Source: MAG-120531 sp041163765
GTDB taxonomy: Bacteria; Bacteroidota; Bacteroidia; Flavobacteriales; Flavobacteriaceae
Direction of reading: 5' to 3'
Assembly (NCBI GenBank): GCA_041163765.1
Contig: JBEAQS010000098.1
Location: 1 to 64,000 of the forward strand
Length of the DNA: 64,000 bases
Shown here: positions 32,633-41,528 of the stretch, one piece after another
Position numbering within the stretch: position 1 is the first letter of the stretch
Layout: every line of letters starts with the position of its first letter
Notes under the pieces: generated by a model
Database searches by the model: none
Seen by the model: the letters and a program-made list of their open reading frames with translations, nothing else
Told to the model about the DNA's origin: nothing
Position numbers and translations under genes: made by a program

Positions 32633-33880
32633 ATGAAAAAATGCGTGGTGCTCGGTTCTGGTATTCAAGGATTATCTGCCGCATATTACCTCCGTGAAGC
32701 GGGACATCAAGTAACTATTATCGACCCACATAAAGAATATCAAGGTGCTTCTTGGGTCAATGCTGGATACTTAACCCCCAGCCACATCATCACCATCGCC
32801 AATCCAAAGACACTAGCTAATGGGATAAAATGGATGTTTCGATCGGACAGTCCCTTTTACATGAAACCCAGGTTGGATATCGATTTTATACGTTGGTTAT
32901 GGGAATTTTATCGCTCGGCCACCCCAGAAAAAGTAGCTAACGCTATAGGTCCCATTGAAAGCATTAATTTACTGAGCAAACAGTGCTACGAAAAAATCCA
33001 CCAAGAATTAACTATCGGCAACTTTCAGTTGGATCAACGTGGCTTGTTGATGTTGTACAAAACAACAGCCGCAGAAAAATCTGAGACAGCTGTGGCGCTC
33101 AAGGCACAGTCAGACGGACTCAGTGTTTCATTTTTAGATCGCCCTCAACTAGAAAAGATTCAGCCTGGAGTCAATAAAGAGGTAAAAGGGGCTATTCATT
33201 ACACCTGTGATGCACATACTACACCGCCAGAAATTATGCGATTACTCACCCAACACCTCAAAAAAAACGGAGTGTCTTGGGTACACGAAACCTTAGATCG
33301 CTGGGAGATCAGCCAAGACAAAATTACCGCCATACACACTACGACCAATACGTACCCTGCGGACTATTTTGTCGTTGCGGCAGGTGTTTGGAGCAAAGAC
33401 CTATTAAAAAGAGCAGGAATACACCTGAGTCTAGAAGCGGGTAAAGGGTATAGTATGGATGTACACCGTACTCATCCCATTAACTACCCAGCGATACTTA
33501 TGGAACCCAAATGTGCGATCACACCCATGGAGGGTTGGGCTCGCTTTGCGGGAACCATGGAATTATCTGGAAATAATCACTGTATTCGGCCTGAACGTGT
33601 CAAAGCCATTGCAAAAGCCGTGAGTGAATACTACGACGATTTTAAACTCAGTGCCGATGAAATGCAACAAGCTCGATGTGGATTAAGGCCGGTGAGCCCG
33701 GATGGACTTCCACTGATAGGTCCTACTGAAAAATACCCCAACCTGATGGTAGCTACAGGACATGCCATGATGGGATGGAGCTTAGGTCCAGGTACTGGAA
33801 AATTAATTCAACAATGTATCGACCAGAAGCCTACCTCCATAGATATTACCCCATTTAATCCCAATCGAAAATTTTCTTAG
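32633..33880 (+). CDS. FAD-dependent D-amino acid dehydrogenase (DadA-like)
   Basis: A 415-residue DAO-fold flavoprotein. The FAD-binding GxGxxG is VVLGSGIQGLSAAYYL at residues 5-20, followed by the acidic ribose-binding end in IIDPH. The C-terminal FAD motif is CGLRPVSPDGLPLIGP ... TGHAMMGWSLGPGTGKL. This plan fits DadA and D-hydroxyproline dehydrogenases, membrane-associated enzymes that oxidise D-amino acids to 2-oxo acids. No alanine racemase or hydroxyproline genes are adjacent, so the substrate is open. It is a single gene followed by a bidirectional terminator. Confidence 0.85.
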   Translation: MKKCVVLGSGIQGLSAAYYLREAGHQVTIIDPHKEYQGASWVNAGYLTPSHIITIANPKTLANGIKWMFRSDSPFYMKPRLDIDFIRWLWEFYRSATPEKVANAIGPIESINLLSKQCYEKIHQELTIGNFQLDQRGLLMLYKTTAAEKSETAVALKAQSDGLSVSFLDRPQLEKIQPGVNKEVKGAIHYTCDAHTTPPEIMRLLTQHLKKNGVSWVHETLDRWEISQDKITAIHTTTNTYPADYFVVAAGVWSKDLLKRAGIHLSLEAGKGYSMDVHRTHPINYPAILMEPKCAITPMEGWARFAGTMELSGNNHCIRPERVKAIAKAVSEYYDDFKLSADEMQQARCGLRPVSPDGLPLIGPTEKYPNLMVATGHAMMGWSLGPGTGKLIQQCIDQKPTSIDITPFNPNRKFS

Positions 33881-33884
33881 AAAA

Positions 33885-33909
33885 AAAAAGGCCCCTTTGG
33901 GGCCTTTTT
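33885..33909. terminator. Bidirectional terminator between the DadA-like gene and aconitase
   Basis: An 11-bp perfect stem AAAAAGGCCCC (33885-33895) / GGGGCCTTTTT (33899-33909), loop TTT, with A- and T-runs on both sides. Confidence 0.9.
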
Positions 33910-33928
33910 ACAGGGAAAACGTTTCCGA

Positions 33929-36193
33929 TTAAGCGTTCTGTAGCTTAATCAAGTTCAATGCAGAACCTGCCTTAAACCAAGCGATCTGCGCATCGTTATA
34001 ACTGTGTGCAGCTTTAATCACCTCTTTGCTTCCATCGGCATGAGTCAATTCAACGGTAAGGGCTTTACCGGGAGCCATTGAATCTATATCTACTAAGCTG
34101 ATGCGATCATCCTCGCGAATCAATTCATAATCAGACTCTTGCACAAAAGTAAGTGCTAGCATCCCTTGTTTTTTCAGGTTAGTTTCATGAATTCTAGCAA
34201 ATGATTTAACTAAAACAGCGCCAACACCTAGATGACGAGGCTGCATAGCGGCATGCTCACGCGAAGAACCCTCTCCATAATTGTGGTCTCCCACTACCAA
34301 AGAGCGAATACCTGCAGCTTTATAAGCGCGTTGCGTATCAGGAACTCCCCCATAAGCACCGCTTAACTGATTTTTCACCAAGTTTGTCTTGTCGTTGAAC
34401 GCATTGACCGCCCCAATGAGCGTATTGTTGGCAATATTGTCCAAATGACCTCTGTAACGCAACCATGGACCAGCCATGGATATGTGGTCCGTGGTACATT
34501 TGCCTTTAGCCTTGATGAGCAGTGTCATATTTTGAAGACTTTCAACAGTCATAGGCTCAAACGATTCAAGTAATTGAAGGCGTTCAGAGTCAGGACTCAC
34601 CGCAACTTGAACATGAGAACCATCAGCCTCAGGCGCGACGAATCCAGCGTCTTCCACAGCAAATCCTGCTGGTGGCAGTTCGATACCCATCGGCTCTTCA
34701 AATCGAACCTCTTCTCCATCTTCATTGATCAATGCATCGGTTACCGGATTAAAATCTAGTCGTCCTGCGATAGCTAAGGCAGCAACTAACTCTGGCGAAC
34801 CAACAAATGCATGGGTATTTGGGTTTCCATCGGCTCTTTTAGAAAAATTCCTATTAAAAGAGTGTACAATCGTATTTTTTCGGTCACCTTGACTATCAGA
34901 TCTATCCCATTGTCCAATACACGGTCCACAAGCATTAGTAAAAATGGTAGCTCCCAAGGTTTCAAAAGTAGCTAGCAAACCATCGCGTTCTGCCGTATAT
35001 CTGATCTGCTCTGAACCTGGGTTAATCCCAAAGTCCGCTTTGGCTTTTATTTTTTTATCCACCGCTTGTTGAGCGATCGATGCTGCTCTAGTCAAATCTT
35101 CGTAAGATGAATTGGTACAGGAACCAATCAACCCCCACTCCACTTTTACAGGCCAGTCGTTTTTCTGTGCCAAGGCACCTACTTCACTGATGGGAGTGGC
35201 CAAATCTGGAGTAAATGGACCATTCAAGTGAGGCATTAATGTACTGAGATCGATCTCGATAACCTGATCAAAATACTTTTCAGGTTGAGCGTAGACTTCA
35301 GGATCTGCGGTGAGGTGTTGACGCACAGCATTGGCTGCATCGGCCACATCACTGCGATCTGTAGCGCGTAAATAGCGCTCCATAGAATCGTCATAACCAA
35401 ACGTTGAAGTGGTTGCACCCACTTCAGCGCCCATATTGCATATAGTTCCCTTACCTGTACAAGACAAGTTTTGGGCACCTTCTCCAAAATACTCAATAAT
35501 AGCGCCGGTTCCACCTTTAACTGTAAGAATCCCTGCCACTTTTAAAATGACATCCTTAGCAGAAGTCCATCCGGATAATTTACCGGTAAGTTTAACCCCG
35601 ATGAGTTTGGGGAATTTTAATTCCCAAGCCATACCTGCCATCACATCAACGGCGTCAGCACCTCCAACACCAATAGCCAACATACCCAATCCACCAGCAT
35701 TTACCGTATGTGAGTCAGTTCCAATCATCATCCCCCCTGGAAATGCATAGTTTTCTAGGACTACTTGGTGGATAATTCCCGCACCTGGTTTCCAAAAACC
35801 GATGCCATATTTATTGGATACAGACTCTAAGAAATTAAATACCTCTGCACTGGAGTTGTTAGCGGACTTAAGATCTGCTACTGCCCCGCTCTTTGCTTGA
35901 ATCAAGTGATCGCAATGAACGGTTGTCGGAACTGCTACCTTAGATTTACCCGCTTGCATAAACTGCAGCAAGGCCATCTGAGCTGTGGCATCTTGACAAG
36001 CAATGCGGTCTGGAGCAAAATCCACATAATCCTTACCTCTGCCATAGGCAGTTGTAGGAAGTCCATCCCAGAGGTGATTGTACAAAATTTTCTCAGAAAG
36101 CGTTAGGGGTCTTCCTACAATAGTGCGTGCGCGCTCGATGCGTTCTGCCATTTGGGCATACACGCCCTGAATCATTTCAATATCAAAAGCCAT
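33929..36193 (-). CDS. Aconitate hydratase (mitochondrial type)
   Basis: A 754-residue aconitase, interconverting citrate and isocitrate in the TCA cycle. The three Fe-S cysteines are visible in GSCTNSSYEDL and NACGPCIGQWDRSD. The swivel domain ends with GDHNYGEGSSREHAAMQPRHLG. Length and motif wording match the mitochondrial-type AcnA/Aco2 group common in Bacteroidota rather than E. coli AcnB (which has another domain order). It is monocistronic between two terminator or spacer regions; no clear consensus promoter was found in the 81-bp leader. Confidence 0.95.
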   Translation of the reverse strand: MAFDIEMIQGVYAQMAERIERARTIVGRPLTLSEKILYNHLWDGLPTTAYGRGKDYVDFAPDRIACQDATAQMALLQFMQAGKSKVAVPTTVHCDHLIQAKSGAVADLKSANNSSAEVFNFLESVSNKYGIGFWKPGAGIIHQVVLENYAFPGGMMIGTDSHTVNAGGLGMLAIGVGGADAVDVMAGMAWELKFPKLIGVKLTGKLSGWTSAKDVILKVAGILTVKGGTGAIIEYFGEGAQNLSCTGKGTICNMGAEVGATTSTFGYDDSMERYLRATDRSDVADAANAVRQHLTADPEVYAQPEKYFDQVIEIDLSTLMPHLNGPFTPDLATPISEVGALAQKNDWPVKVEWGLIGSCTNSSYEDLTRAASIAQQAVDKKIKAKADFGINPGSEQIRYTAERDGLLATFETLGATIFTNACGPCIGQWDRSDSQGDRKNTIVHSFNRNFSKRADGNPNTHAFVGSPELVAALAIAGRLDFNPVTDALINEDGEEVRFEEPMGIELPPAGFAVEDAGFVAPEADGSHVQVAVSPDSERLQLLESFEPMTVESLQNMTLLIKAKGKCTTDHISMAGPWLRYRGHLDNIANNTLIGAVNAFNDKTNLVKNQLSGAYGGVPDTQRAYKAAGIRSLVVGDHNYGEGSSREHAAMQPRHLGVGAVLVKSFARIHETNLKKQGMLALTFVQESDYELIREDDRISLVDIDSMAPGKALTVELTHADGSKEVIKAAHSYNDAQIAWFKAGSALNLIKLQNA

Positions 36194-36274
36194 GCTTCAA
36201 ACTTTAAAGTCGGTAAAATTACTAAAAAACAAACTCTATAAGGGTTAAAAATACGTATAACGGCGGTTACAGAA

Positions 36275-37654
36275 TTACTCTTTTCTCCAGTTGTTGTTAA
36301 AGGAACAATCCGCATAAGAACTACTGATGCTGATGTAGGTATCTGCAATATGTTTTTTCAGCCAACGATCAATTTCCGCTAACTGTTTTTCAGTTTTGGC
36401 CAATACCTGAATTTTCATATAATCTCGTGCAAAATCAGCTTGATGCTCTTCATATCTATTGCTGACTTGTAAAATCTTAAACTTGGTAGCTCCACCTCTT
36501 GGATCTGGTTCCGCAATGGGCATCGAAATTTCGTTGTCCTTGAGTTTGCTCACTTGTGCATAAAGACTTGGATCCATTTTTGTGAGTTCAAATCTGGTGT
36601 CGTAATTGGTCGGATTGCGCAACAAACCGCCATCAAACTTCGTCTCGGTCTCTTCAGAATGTTCCAATGCAGCTTGAGCAAAAGTCATTTTGCCCTCCAT
36701 GATTTGTTGGCGGATCTCCTTCAAGGAGGCTACTGCTGCATCAATAGCCTTTTGGGGAACTTCAGGAATTAACAATATGTGTCTTAAATCCAATTCTTGA
36801 CCCCTGATTTTCTCTAGGTAAATAATGTGAAAACCAAAATCAGTTTCAAATGGTTCCGAAATTTCACCAGCCTGTAAGCTAAAGGCGACGTCTTTAAACT
36901 CCTTGATAAAGGGAGTTTCTCTGGTCATGGTGTAGAAACCGCCCTTGGATTTCGAACCTGGATCTTGTGAATACAAAATAGCCTTAACACTAAAACTAGC
37001 CCCATTATCTTCTACATCTGCTTTAATTTCACGCAGTCTTTCCACGATCCTCATTTTTTCGGATTCGGGGGCTTTAGGGATTTTCACAATCTGTCCGATT
37101 TCCAATTCTGTACCAAAAACTGGCCTTTCTTCCTTGGGTAATCGATTAAAAAACTGACGTGCTTCTTCAGGCGTAACCTCAATTTCAGAAACAATCTTGT
37201 CCTGCATACGCTCAGAAAGCAAACGCAACTTGTTGATTTTAAACAATTCTTCTCGGAAACTATCTTCGCTATCTTTCTTGTAAATACTCAAAATACGGTC
37301 CATCGAACCCGCTTGGGCAATCAACTGCTGAATTTGCCTGTCACCCACGGCACGGACCTCATCATCGGCAACCAAAATACTGTCTTGTATCGCTTGATGA
37401 GCATATAGCCTGTCCTCCATCAATTTACCCAACAATTGGCAACGGTTAATGTCCGTCTCGGAAACTCCTTGATTGCGCAAATCGATTAGGGTTTTTTCAA
37501 TATCCGATTCTAGGATCACGTAATCTCCTACTACCGCAGCTACCCCATCTACCTTGATGCGTTGCTGCGCAAATAAAGCAGACAACGTCAGCGACCACAA
37601 AGCAATCAGGCTAAGGGCGGTAAATTTCCAATTCTTTTTTACGGATGGCTTCAT
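36275..37654 (-). CDS. SurA-like periplasmic peptidyl-prolyl isomerase
   Basis: A protein of 459 residues from the ATG at 37654, with a signal peptide (KFTALSLIALWSLTLSALFAQ), a SurA N-terminal chaperone domain (about 27-170) and two parvulin-type domains around ELEIGQIVKIPKAPESEK...EPFETDFGFHIIYLEKI and LDLRHILLIPEVPQ...LRNPTNYDTRFELTKMDP. It is expected to chaperone outer-membrane beta-barrels through the periplasm. It overlaps the end of the preceding lipoprotein gene by 44 bp, so the two are one operon with rimO and ftsY upstream. Confidence 0.9.
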   Translation of the reverse strand: MKPSVKKNWKFTALSLIALWSLTLSALFAQQRIKVDGVAAVVGDYVILESDIEKTLIDLRNQGVSETDINRCQLLGKLMEDRLYAHQAIQDSILVADDEVRAVGDRQIQQLIAQAGSMDRILSIYKKDSEDSFREELFKINKLRLLSERMQDKIVSEIEVTPEEARQFFNRLPKEERPVFGTELEIGQIVKIPKAPESEKMRIVERLREIKADVEDNGASFSVKAILYSQDPGSKSKGGFYTMTRETPFIKEFKDVAFSLQAGEISEPFETDFGFHIIYLEKIRGQELDLRHILLIPEVPQKAIDAAVASLKEIRQQIMEGKMTFAQAALEHSEETETKFDGGLLRNPTNYDTRFELTKMDPSLYAQVSKLKDNEISMPIAEPDPRGGATKFKILQVSNRYEEHQADFARDYMKIQVLAKTEKQLAEIDRWLKKHIADTYISISSSYADCSFNNNWRKE

Positions 37655-38468
37655 CAAGTAATGCTTTTTCAAGATTTCTGAAATAATTCTGTTTTCTTCT
37701 GTTGATCAAAATAGTTTTTATATCCTTAGCAACATAGGATAAGGGGGCTACCTCGGGAGGAGTAAGCACCGTTTTGACCTGTCCCAAATATACCCCTAAT
37801 GAATCCTGAATTTCAAAAAATTGTGCATTTTTTAAGTATAAATGCTCGTTTTCAGGCACGATGGGTTTAATGGCTACAAACAATTCACGGGCTGGAATCC
37901 ATTGTGAGTCATTGATAAAAACTTGATCTAAATAAATACTGGTTGAATCCAAATACTTTTGATCCGCTTTATTGAAGCGTTTCAGGCTTTTTCTGACCTG
38001 ATTTAAGCCGGGATAACCCACAGGCGCTTGAACATACCGCAATTGAACAATTTTTTCTTTAAGCTGAAAATTTACCTGTTCGCTCTGGTAAAACGCAGCC
38101 ATCTCTTCAGAGCTCACGACAGAATCCAGAGCCGATTGAGCCATTACTTCCTTGTAGGCTAGGGCCAGTAAATCAGCTCGATAGTTGGCGACCAACTCCG
38201 ATAACTCGGTTAACTTTTCTTCGGACAAATTGACACCTGCCTTTTCTACATACATCAATTCTAACGCCCATTTGTCAATGTAATAATGGATCGCCACGAT
38301 ACTGTCCTCAGGGCTTTTTCCGGTATACAGCGATGAGGGGATGTCCGAAAGATAAAGTTCTTCAGCACCATAGCGAGCGACTAACTCAGGTTTTTGGGGC
38401 GAAGAAAACCATTGACACGAAGCAACCAACAGCAATAAAAACAAGCCTGTGAACCAGCTTTTAATCAT
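37611..38468 (-). CDS. Lipoprotein resembling the SurA chaperone domain
   Basis: A 285-residue lipoprotein (MIKSWFTGLFLLLLVASC, lipobox VASC, Cys18). The mature protein is mainly helical and resembles the N-terminal part of SurA/PpiD (YGAEELYLSDIPSSLY ... IDKWALELMYVEKAGVNLSEEKLTELSELVANYRADLLALAYKE) but lacks a recognisable parvulin domain. It may act as a membrane-anchored holdase. It overlaps the upstream rimO by 4 bp (ATGA) and the SurA-like gene downstream by 44 bp, which argues for joint synthesis with a periplasmic chaperone. Confidence 0.75.
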   Translation of the reverse strand: MIKSWFTGLFLLLLVASCQWFSSPQKPELVARYGAEELYLSDIPSSLYTGKSPEDSIVAIHYYIDKWALELMYVEKAGVNLSEEKLTELSELVANYRADLLALAYKEVMAQSALDSVVSSEEMAAFYQSEQVNFQLKEKIVQLRYVQAPVGYPGLNQVRKSLKRFNKADQKYLDSTSIYLDQVFINDSQWIPARELFVAIKPIVPENEHLYLKNAQFFEIQDSLGVYLGQVKTVLTPPEVAPLSYVAKDIKTILINRRKQNYFRNLEKALLDEAIRKKELEIYRP

Positions 38469-39787
38469 TTTACAGAAGAGTTTAGTTGCACAGGAACACC
38501 CATCAAATCAAAGTCACTGGCTTCCGTAATTTCAACCCAAGCAAAGTCACCGATACGAACGTAGTGATCTTTGGCATTGATATGCACCTCATTATCTACG
38601 TCGGGTGAGTCGAATTCAGTACGTCCAATGAAATAGCCACCTTCTTTGCGATCGATCAAGCAGCGGTATACCTTTCCCACTTTCTGTTGATTCATGGACC
38701 ACGAAATTTCAGCCTGTATGTCCATAATTTCCGCTGCACGTGCCTCCTTTACTTCTTGGGGCACATCATCTTCGAGTTCATAGGCTTTAGTATCTTGTTC
38801 GTGGCTGTACGTAAAACAACCCAATCGATCAAAACGCATGTCCATGACCCATTGCTTTAATCGATCAAAATCATCCTGAGTTTCACCAGGATAACCGACT
38901 ATAAGTGTTGTGCGCAAAGCGATACCAGGTACCTCTTTTCTGAAGTTTTCTATTAAAGCAGTAGTTTTTGCTTGCGTTGTTCCCCGGCGCATACTTTTCA
39001 AAATTGGGTCTGAAATATGCTGAAGAGGAATATCTAAGTAGTTACATAGTTTAGGTTCGGTGCGCATTACTTCAAGCACGTCCATAGGGAAGCCGGTAGG
39101 AAAAGCATAATGAAGTCTAATCCATTCAACTCCTTCCACCTTAACCAACTCTCTGAGTAAATCAGCTAGACGTCTACTTCCGTAAAGATCTAACCCGTAA
39201 TACGTCAAATCTTGTGCGATCAGAATTAATTCCTTAACCCCTTTAGCTGCTAGTCCTTGAGCCTCCACGACTAGATCCTCTATAGATTTTGACTTGTGTT
39301 TGCCTCGCATCAATGGGATCGCACAAAAAGAACAGGGTCGATCACATCCTTCTGCAATTTTGAGGTAGGCGTAATTTTTTGGCGTAGTTGTTAATCGCTC
39401 TCCAATCAATTCATGTTTGTAGTCGGCACCTAAGGCCTCCAATAATTGAGGTAAATCTGTCGTGCCAAAATAAGCATCTACATCGGGGATTTCCTTTTCC
39501 AACTCGGGTTTGTATCGCTCGCTGAGGCACCCCATCACAAACACCTTATCCAACACGCCCTCTTCTTTTTGACGGACCGCTTCTAAAATAGCGTTGACAC
39601 TTTCTTGTTTGGCATTGGCGATAAAACCACATGTATTAACTACCGCAATATTGCCTTTTTGTTCGTGAACTACGTCTTTTCCACTGGCCTTAAGTTGCCC
39701 CATCAAAACCTCTGAATCGTACAGATTCTTGGAACAACCCAAAGTGATTACATTAATCACATTCTTTTTTATCGACTTGGTGCGCAT
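38465..39787 (-). CDS. rimO: Ribosomal protein S12 methylthiotransferase
   Basis: A 440-residue radical-SAM methylthiotransferase that modifies an aspartate of ribosomal protein S12. The N-terminal UPF0004 domain carries the auxiliary cluster cysteines C18, C53 and C87. The radical-SAM cluster is C148-x3-C152-x2-C155 (EGCDRPCSFC), and a TRAM domain closes the protein. The N-terminal INVITLGCSKNLYDSE separates RimO from MiaB. Its ATG overlaps the ftsY stop (TAATG). Confidence 0.95.
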   Translation of the reverse strand: MRTKSIKKNVINVITLGCSKNLYDSEVLMGQLKASGKDVVHEQKGNIAVVNTCGFIANAKQESVNAILEAVRQKEEGVLDKVFVMGCLSERYKPELEKEIPDVDAYFGTTDLPQLLEALGADYKHELIGERLTTTPKNYAYLKIAEGCDRPCSFCAIPLMRGKHKSKSIEDLVVEAQGLAAKGVKELILIAQDLTYYGLDLYGSRRLADLLRELVKVEGVEWIRLHYAFPTGFPMDVLEVMRTEPKLCNYLDIPLQHISDPILKSMRRGTTQAKTTALIENFRKEVPGIALRTTLIVGYPGETQDDFDRLKQWVMDMRFDRLGCFTYSHEQDTKAYELEDDVPQEVKEARAAEIMDIQAEISWSMNQQKVGKVYRCLIDRKEGGYFIGRTEFDSPDVDNEVHINAKDHYVRIGDFAWVEITEASDFDLMGVPVQLNSSVK

Positions 39788-40743
39788 TAGGCTTCTTTTT
39801 TTAGATTAAAAAAGGATTGAACAAAGGACACTCGATCAAACGCTTGAAGATCTTCCATCCCTTCTCCCACTCCGATATAGCGCACAGGTATTTGAAACTG
39901 ATCGGAGATTCCCAATACTACACCTCCTTTAGCTGTACCATCCAATTTTGTAATCGCCAAAGCTGTTACCTCGGTAGCCAAGGTAAATTGCTTGGCTTGC
40001 TCAAAGGCATTTTGACCGGTAGAGCCATCCAATACGAGCAACACTTCATGGGGCGCTCCTGGAACTACACGTTCCATCACGCGTTTTATTTTAGCCAGCT
40101 CATTCATCAAATTGACTTTGTTATGCAATCGACCCGCGGTATCGATAATAACTACATCCACTCCTTGTTGCACGCCCTGCGTAATGGCTTCAAAGGCAAC
40201 AGAGGCGGGATCTGAACCCATCTGTTGGCGCACCATAGGAACTTGAGCTCTATCCGCCCAAACCTGGAGCTGATCAATCGCTGCAGCCCGGAACGTATCT
40301 GCTGCGCCAAGTAGCACACCCAACCCTTTTGATTTGAATTGGTGAGCTAGCTTGCCAATGGTCGTTGTTTTTCCAGCTCCATTAACCCCGACCACCATGA
40401 TCACATGTGGTTTTTGATCCCAAATGTATTCGGTAGAATGATCTTGGGCTAAAAATAGAGAAGCAATTTCTTCTTTGAGTATGCCATGGAGTTGATCCAC
40501 CCCAACATACTTATCTCTTTTAACTCTTTGCTGTACGCGATCAACCACCTTGAGGGTTGTGGCTACTCCTACATCACTGGCGATCAATACTTCTTCTAGC
40601 TCATCAAGTACATCGTCATCTACTTGATCCTTACCCATGACCGCTTTTTCAAGCTTGGCCATAAAAGATTGTTTTGAAGGTTCAAGCCCTTGATCCAATT
40701 TTTCTTTGTTGGGCGAAGAAAAAATCTTTTTAAAGAAACTCAT
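39787..40743 (-). CDS. ftsY: Signal recognition particle receptor FtsY
   Basis: A 318-residue SRP GTPase that docks Ffh-ribosome complexes at the membrane. It has a short basic N-terminus (MSFFKKIFSSPNKEK) in place of the long acidic A domain, an N domain, and a G domain with GVNGAGKTTTIGKLA, DTFRAAAIDQL, DTAGRLHNK and TKLDGTAKGG. It has its own promoter behind the terminator of the ribosomal-protein operon. The partner gene ffh is at 61961. Confidence 0.96.
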   Translation of the reverse strand: MSFFKKIFSSPNKEKLDQGLEPSKQSFMAKLEKAVMGKDQVDDDVLDELEEVLIASDVGVATTLKVVDRVQQRVKRDKYVGVDQLHGILKEEIASLFLAQDHSTEYIWDQKPHVIMVVGVNGAGKTTTIGKLAHQFKSKGLGVLLGAADTFRAAAIDQLQVWADRAQVPMVRQQMGSDPASVAFEAITQGVQQGVDVVIIDTAGRLHNKVNLMNELAKIKRVMERVVPGAPHEVLLVLDGSTGQNAFEQAKQFTLATEVTALAITKLDGTAKGGVVLGISDQFQIPVRYIGVGEGMEDLQAFDRVSFVQSFFNLKKEA

Positions 40744-40763
40744 TGAATAGTTTTATGGAACTA

Positions 40764-40796
40764 CAAAGATACAACATGAACTTGGCTCCTGTTCAA
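40764..40796 (-). promoter_or_regulatory. Promoter of ftsY-rimO-SurA operon
   Basis: On the minus strand TTG (40794-40796), 22-bp spacer, TATCTTTG (40764-40771), 20 nt before the ftsY ATG. Confidence 0.6.
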
Positions 40797-40813
40797 ATAC
40801 GGTCCGATTGGGT

Positions 40814-40843
40814 ATAAAAAAAGCCGCTTTTTCAAGCAGCTTT
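40814..40843 (-). terminator. Terminator of the rpmB-rpmG-DUF4295 operon
   Basis: On the minus strand a 10-bp stem AAAGCTGCTT / AAGCGGCTTT (one U-G) with loop GAAA, followed by a T-run. Confidence 0.85.
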
Positions 40844-40864
40844 ATCTAGATGACCTAAAAGTCA

Positions 40865-41017
40865 TTATTTCTTGTCCAACCAGGCACCAACCAATTCAGG
40901 TGACATTACAGAATCAACAAAGGTATAAGCACCCGTTTTAGGTGACTTTACCATTTTGATGGCTTTGGTCAAACGCTTAGAGCTAGTTTGTAGAGATGCT
41001 ACGGTCTTCTTTGCCAT
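40865..41017 (-). CDS. DUF4295 small basic protein
   Basis: A 50-residue protein, too short for a routine open-reading-frame cut-off: it reads MAKKTVASLQTSSKRLTK, then AIKMVKSPKTGAYTFVDSV, then MSPELVGAWLDKK. It is very basic at the N-terminus, with no membrane segment. The DUF4295 family is Bacteroidota-specific and regularly sits behind rpmB and rpmG. The gene follows rpmG after 8 bp and precedes the operon terminator, so it is made together with two 50S proteins. A ribosome-bound role is likely from charge and position; the biochemical function is not established by this sequence. Confidence 0.88.
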   Translation of the reverse strand: MAKKTVASLQTSSKRLTKAIKMVKSPKTGAYTFVDSVMSPELVGAWLDKK

Positions 41018-41025
41018 GGTATTGC

Positions 41026-41208
41026 TTATTTAATTTCTTTGTGAACAGTCATACGCTTAAGGATGGGATTAAATTTCTTAATCTCCATACGGTCTGGCGT
41101 GTTTTTTTTGTTTTTGGTTGTCACATAGCGTGAAGTTCCGGCCATACCGGATTCTTTGTGCTCTGTGCACTCCAAAATTACCTGAATTCTATTGCCTTTT
41201 TTTGCCAT
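41026..41208 (-). CDS. rpmG: 50S ribosomal protein L33
   Basis: A 60-residue bL33 with the family core NRIQVILECTEHKESG and SRYVTTKNKKNTPDRMEIKKFNPILKRM. Only one of the four zinc-ribbon cysteines remains (in ECTEH), so this is the zinc-independent (C-minus) form. It sits between rpmB and the DUF4295 gene in one operon. Confidence 0.96.
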   Translation of the reverse strand: MAKKGNRIQVILECTEHKESGMAGTSRYVTTKNKKNTPDRMEIKKFNPILKRMTVHKEIK

Positions 41209-41234
41209 CGTTCTGCTTGATTAGGTATGGGTAA

Positions 41235-41456
41235 TTATTTGCCTGCTTCTTTTAAAACAGCTGCGATACCTTTTTTGTTAATTGTCTTCAAAGCTTTAGC
41301 GGACACTTTCAAAGTGATCCAACGATCTTCTTCAGGAATGTAAAAACGCTTTTTAGATAGGTTTACTTCAAACCTTCTTTTGGTTTTATTGATCGAGAAG
41401 GATACGTTGTTACCAACCATCGCTTTCTTACCAGTAATTTCGCACACTTTAGACAT
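41235..41456 (-). CDS. rpmB: 50S ribosomal protein L28
   Basis: A 73-residue bL28 starting MSKVCEITGKKAMVGNNVSFS. The usual second cysteine pair is missing, which indicates a zinc-independent form. First gene of the rpmB-rpmG-DUF4295 operon, with a clean promoter 32 nt upstream. Confidence 0.96.
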   Translation of the reverse strand: MSKVCEITGKKAMVGNNVSFSINKTKRRFEVNLSKKRFYIPEEDRWITLKVSAKALKTINKKGIAAVLKEAGK

Positions 41457-41488
41457 GACGCTCGCTATTGAGTTATTTTAACAGGCTG

Positions 41489-41518
41489 CAAATTTATATT
41501 ATTTTTTTGGGGCTGCAA
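41489..41518 (-). promoter_or_regulatory. Promoter of the rpmB operon
   Basis: On the minus strand TTG (41516-41518), 19-bp spacer, TAAATTTG (41489-41496). Full consensus. Confidence 0.7.
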
Positions 41519-41528
41519 AATTCTTTTT

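Noticed and set aside
35409..35750. A 113-residue Pro/Ile-rich frame opposite aconitase
   Set aside because: Antisense shadow of a highly conserved gene; composition explained by the aconitase codons.
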